From contig CANHBA010000035.1 in NCBI GenBank assembly GCA_947458985.1, forward strand, positions 1 through 15,569: DNA of 15,569 nucleotides. Reading direction: 5' to 3'. Made by a program: the position numbers and the translations under genes. Every line of letters begins with the position of its first letter. Positions within the stretch are counted from its first letter, which is position 1. The notes beneath the pieces are model-generated. The model made no database searches. It saw only the letters and a list, made by a program, of their open reading frames with translations, and was not told where the DNA came from. Shown here piece by piece: positions 12,565 through 15,569 of this stretch. Origin of the DNA: Flavobacteriales bacterium. GTDB lineage: Bacteria > Bacteroidota > Bacteroidia > Flavobacteriales_D > Crocinitomicaceae.

Positions 12565-15240
12565 ATGAAACATTGGTGGCATATTTTACTTTTTTTAGGG
12601 CTAAGTACCTATTTGGACGCTCAAACCCAACCTGCAGGCTTTTTCAAGAAAATTTCAGGTGAAGACCTCAGCTATTTTTCACCTTTTAGGGAGTTTGCCA
12701 ATTTAGCCTTATTGACGCGCTGCAATGGTGTTTCGCCTATAGAATGGGAGGCCGCTGCGCCAATTGTTCAAGAAGGGAAGGTGAATTACCAATTTTTGAT
12801 AGGTTTTTCAAACGGTACAAGTGGTGGAGACCGTCTTTTTGATGTGTATCTTGACGATAGCCTGATTATTACTTTTGAAACCAAAAAGAACTGGGTTGAG
12901 CTCAACTCTTTTCAACACGAAAGCATTTTTGCACCCCAATCTGATTTTAGCTTTACGCTGCTTGAAAAAGACATCAACAAAGACATGTTTGGCTACCTCG
13001 ATATTCAACTTCCCGAACATCAGGTAGGTAAGCGCCATTTTAAGATAGTGGGTCGGGATTTGCAAAGCCGCGATTGGCTGATGGTTTTTCAGTACAAAGC
13101 GCAAACCAAAGTCAATGTGCAACCGAGTGCATTGGTGCTCAGAGCCCAGCAAAAACGACCTATAAATGTGCAGTGCCTGATCCAAGAAGGAATAGATAGT
13201 ATTTCATTTGTTTCTTCTTATGTTCAGTTCCAAAATCACTTTAAACCAGGCTATCATTACCTGACGCTACCCGCGTATCCGGCGGCTTTTATCGGTACGG
13301 ACACCTTGCGTTTTAGGGCCTTTGCCAAGGGCAAGCCCTGTATAGATTCCTTACTTTTTTTGGAGGTGAAGCCCATCAAAGACCTCACTTTTCACCTGAT
13401 TCACCACTCGCACAACGACATCGGTTATTCGCATTTGCAGACGGATGTGGCCAAAATTCAAACTGAAAATATCCGGTCGGCCCTACGCTGGATTGCAAAA
13501 GGAGGAGTGGGAGCTATTGAGCCCATCTGGCATATTGAATCGTTGTGGGCGGTGGAGAATTTCTTAAAAGAAGCGAGCTCCACTGAAGAGGCCGCGTTTG
13601 TGGCTGCCGTAAAGGCCGGTCAGTTGGTGCTATCGGCCAACTATGCCAATTGCCTTACTGGCCTCATGCGCCCCGAAGAATTTGTTTGGCTCACGGCTTA
13701 TGCGAGGAACTTAGAGCGCAAATACGGCTTGCATATTTCAAACGCCATGGTGACCGACATTCCAGGGCAAACCTATGCTGCTTTTGAGGCGTATGCACAA
13801 CAGCAAATCTCGTATTTATCATTGGGCCCCAATTACGTTGCCAACCATGCCGATCATGGCGACCGCGTAGGTGGAGTCATTCACGAAACTGGCGACCAAC
13901 CTTTTATTTGGCAATCAAAAACTGATAGCTCCCAACAACTTTTTGTCTGGACCGCCGGCAAAGGCTATTCTTATTTTCACAATATTTCAGCAGGCCAACA
14001 GTTTTTTGAATGGGAAAAGCGCCTCTCGGCTTACACCCAAGAGTTGTCGGCGTATCCCTACAATGTCGTGCAACTGCGCTACACCAAAAACGCTGACAAC
14101 GGCCCCGTAGACACCACGCTTTGTGAGTTCATTGCCGCTTGGAATTCCAAGTACAGTTCACCTCAATTGCTGCTTTCCAATTTAGATACCTTGTTTTCGG
14201 ATTTTTTAAAGAAATACAAAGATGATCTACCTGTTCAATCAGGAGAAATCAGCCCTTATTGGGAAGATGGCGCTTACTCCACAGCCGCCGAAGAAATTCA
14301 GTCGCGCCGCTTGGTCAAAGAAGTCATTGATTTTGAAGGGCAGTTAAACGAAATTCAAAAAAATCAGCATCAAGAAGCATTGCAAGAAATCCACCGCAAC
14401 TTAGTCTTGTTTCACGAACACACCTGGGGCGCATGGTGCAGTATTTCGGCGCCAGACACTTATTTCTCGACCGAACAATGGCGCATCAAGAAATCTTTTC
14501 TAGACTCAGCTCAATTGCAATTCTCGCGCATAGGAAAGCAAGCCCAATTCAAAGGGTACTGCAATAATAGTGTGGTAAGTAACTTTAGATTTCTATGGGA
14601 TGAGGCCTATTCGGGAATCAGGTCACTCAAATGGGATGGAATTGAATTGCTCCGACAAGACACACCAGGGCTCGGTGCATGTATTTATAGTTTGGGTATT
14701 TCTCCGCAGGTCAATGAAGTTTTATTGAATACGCAAATCGATCAAAAGAAGGGCTTGCAAAGCATAGCGCACCCCAATTTGAATATCACAGTTCAATTTC
14801 AGCCGGCAGCCCATCCAGATGAATTTTACTTGCGGTTTCGCATCGACAAAAAAGCCATCCGAGACAAAGAAGCCTTGCACATTTGCTTGCCTTTCCAACT
14901 CGACAACCCTACCTTGACCTACGGCGAAGAAACACTGCTCAATTACCCTGCGGACCAGCTGGCAGGCTCTAACAAAGAGTTTATTTGTGTTTCAGATCAT
15001 CTGATACTCGAAGACAAAAAATTCAAGCTTACCATCTTTACGCCCGACTGCAACCTTATAGAACTAGGAAGCCCCATTGACGAGCAACAACAAGCGGGCG
15101 CTAAGGTCTGGAAACGCGACAATCAAAGTGTTTCGCCACTTTATTTGTATGTGTTCAATAACTACTGGCACACCAATTACAAGGCCGAGCAAAGCGGAGT
15201 GTTTGAGGTAAATGTGTTGGTGAGGGTGGAGGAGAAGTGA
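12565..15240 (+). CDS. Secreted GH38-like glycoside hydrolase (alpha-mannosidase fold)
   Basis: An 891-residue exported protein with signal peptide 1-20 (cleavage after Ala19 or Gln20), starting at the ATG at 12565; an upstream GTG would add 14 residues ahead of the signal. Residues about 25-275 form an extra beta-rich domain. The GH38 catalytic domain begins near 278 with HLIHHSHNDIGYSH; His283 and Asp285 match the zinc ligands of the family HNDPGW motif. The block VKAGQLVLSANYANCLTG corresponds to the GQLEFVTGGW region of GH38 enzymes. Asp398 in VTDIPGQ occupies the nucleophile position. His617 in LFHEHTWG aligns with the last zinc ligand. A helical bundle (around 560-640) and a C-terminal beta-sandwich (from about 655) complete the usual GH38 order. 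Family enzymes cleave alpha-mannosides, but the altered motifs make the sugar uncertain. No SusC/SusD, sulfatase or other carbohydrate genes are nearby. Confidence 0.82.
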   Translation: MKHWWHILLFLGLSTYLDAQTQPAGFFKKISGEDLSYFSPFREFANLALLTRCNGVSPIEWEAAAPIVQEGKVNYQFLIGFSNGTSGGDRLFDVYLDDSLIITFETKKNWVELNSFQHESIFAPQSDFSFTLLEKDINKDMFGYLDIQLPEHQVGKRHFKIVGRDLQSRDWLMVFQYKAQTKVNVQPSALVLRAQQKRPINVQCLIQEGIDSISFVSSYVQFQNHFKPGYHYLTLPAYPAAFIGTDTLRFRAFAKGKPCIDSLLFLEVKPIKDLTFHLIHHSHNDIGYSHLQTDVAKIQTENIRSALRWIAKGGVGAIEPIWHIESLWAVENFLKEASSTEEAAFVAAVKAGQLVLSANYANCLTGLMRPEEFVWLTAYARNLERKYGLHISNAMVTDIPGQTYAAFEAYAQQQISYLSLGPNYVANHADHGDRVGGVIHETGDQPFIWQSKTDSSQQLFVWTAGKGYSYFHNISAGQQFFEWEKRLSAYTQELSAYPYNVVQLRYTKNADNGPVDTTLCEFIAAWNSKYSSPQLLLSNLDTLFSDFLKKYKDDLPVQSGEISPYWEDGAYSTAAEEIQSRRLVKEVIDFEGQLNEIQKNQHQEALQEIHRNLVLFHEHTWGAWCSISAPDTYFSTEQWRIKKSFLDSAQLQFSRIGKQAQFKGYCNNSVVSNFRFLWDEAYSGIRSLKWDGIELLRQDTPGLGACIYSLGISPQVNEVLLNTQIDQKKGLQSIAHPNLNITVQFQPAAHPDEFYLRFRIDKKAIRDKEALHICLPFQLDNPTLTYGEETLLNYPADQLAGSNKEFICVSDHLILEDKKFKLTIFTPDCNLIELGSPIDEQQQAGAKVWKRDNQSVSPLYLYVFNNYWHTNYKAEQSGVFEVNVLVRVEEK

Positions 15241-15245
15241 GAATT

Positions 15246-15569
15246 CTAATCCAAACTATAAAGCACCATGATTGCAAAGCCGTGGTTGACATCTTTAGTA
15301 ACTGTAGAGCCGCTTGGGATAGCCGAAGAAGACGAGAGGCCATAGGTGTAGTTGAGATTGACTTCGGTGAGTTTGTCTCGGATTTCCAGCTGAAAACCTG
15401 TAGAGATAGTTGGGCCGAAGACATTGGTCGATTCTGAAAAGAAGTCGCCGCTGTAGGTTGTGCGTGCAAAAGTTGCACCTAAGCCGACTTTGAAATTTGG
15501 ATCATCGATGTCGCCAAAATAGAGTTCAGCAGCAACAGGAAGCGCATAACTTAAATTGATATCCCCAAC
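15246..15569 (-). CDS. Outer-membrane beta-barrel protein, C-terminal part (cut by window edge)
   Basis: The minus strand is open from the window edge to a TAG at 15246-15248, giving 107 codons with no start inside the window. The translation shows repeated amphipathic strands rich in Gly, Thr, Tyr and Phe: DINLSYALPVAAELYFG, FKVGLGATFARTTYSGDFF, TISTGFQLEIRDKLTEVNLNY, and a terminal HGFAIMVLYSLD. This is the pattern of a small outer-membrane barrel. It is the frame consistent with coding; the other minus-strand frame that overlaps the glycosidase end (15155-15478) gives Ser/Pro-rich low-quality sequence. The N-terminus and any signal peptide are outside the window, so the family cannot be fixed. 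Only 5 bases separate its stop from the convergent GH38-like gene. Confidence 0.7.
   Translation of the reverse strand, partial: VGDINLSYALPVAAELYFGDIDDPNFKVGLGATFARTTYSGDFFSESTNVFGPTISTGFQLEIRDKLTEVNLNYTYGLSSSSAIPSGSTVTKDVNHGFAIMVLYSLD

Noticed and set aside
15155..15478. Minus-strand frame starting with Met that overlaps the glycosidase end
   Set aside because: Its translation is Ser/Pro/Thr-rich with no barrel pattern and overlaps the GH38-like gene. The adjacent frame, open to the window edge with a stop at 15246-15248, has clear beta-strand periodicity.
1..15569. CRISPR arrays, insertion sequences, tRNA genes, phage or integrase genes
   Set aside because: No regular direct repeats, transposase or integrase motifs were seen, and no gap is long enough to hold an RNA gene.

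Overview
The window looks like an ordinary, very compact chromosomal segment of a Bacteroidota (probably flavobacterial-type) genome. The reasons are: a divergent TrmH/SpoU methyltransferase and a lipidated BamA/TamA-like barrel (TamL); a DUF6913-type protein between ligA and dapA; several lipoproteins and small outer-membrane barrels; no convincing Shine-Dalgarno sequences; and matches to the Bacteroidota -7 promoter box TAnnTTTG at both divergent gene starts. No mobile element, CRISPR array, tRNA or rRNA was seen. Almost every base is coding, and the largest gap is 44 bp.

Layout. (1) 39-767, minus: an RNA 2'-O-methyltransferase that diverges from the genes to its right. (2) 796-11134, plus: nine co-directional genes whose junctions range from a 4-nt overlap to a 17-nt gap. 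In order they are tamL, an amidohydrolase lipoprotein, a secreted NTF2-like protein, prmC, ligA, a DUF6913-type protein, dapA, a VanX/DdpX-type D-Ala-D-Ala dipeptidase lipoprotein and a small four-helix membrane protein. (3) 11135-12520, minus: a nitroreductase followed by an outer-membrane barrel protein. The stop codon of the latter directly abuts the end of the plus-strand run. (4) 12565-15240, plus: a large secreted GH38-like glycoside hydrolase. (5) 15246-15569, minus: the C-terminal part of another outer-membrane barrel, cut by the window edge.

How the genes fit together. The long run mixes envelope assembly (TamL), translation termination (PrmC), DNA replication and repair (LigA), lysine/diaminopimelate synthesis (DapA) and periplasmic peptide turnover (the dipeptidase). 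This is the housekeeping mixture typical of Bacteroidota chromosomes and not one pathway. The tightest unit is ligA-DUF6913-dapA, joined by two 4-nt start/stop overlaps. The dapA-dipeptidase-membrane protein end has a plausible cell-wall theme.

I did not find a clear new biological system. The best second-look items are two identical promoter boxes facing each other at the tamL/methyltransferase divergence, the uncharacterised DUF6913-type protein, the divergent GH38-like enzyme with intact zinc ligands but an altered nucleophile motif, and the zero-base convergent junction at 11134/11135.
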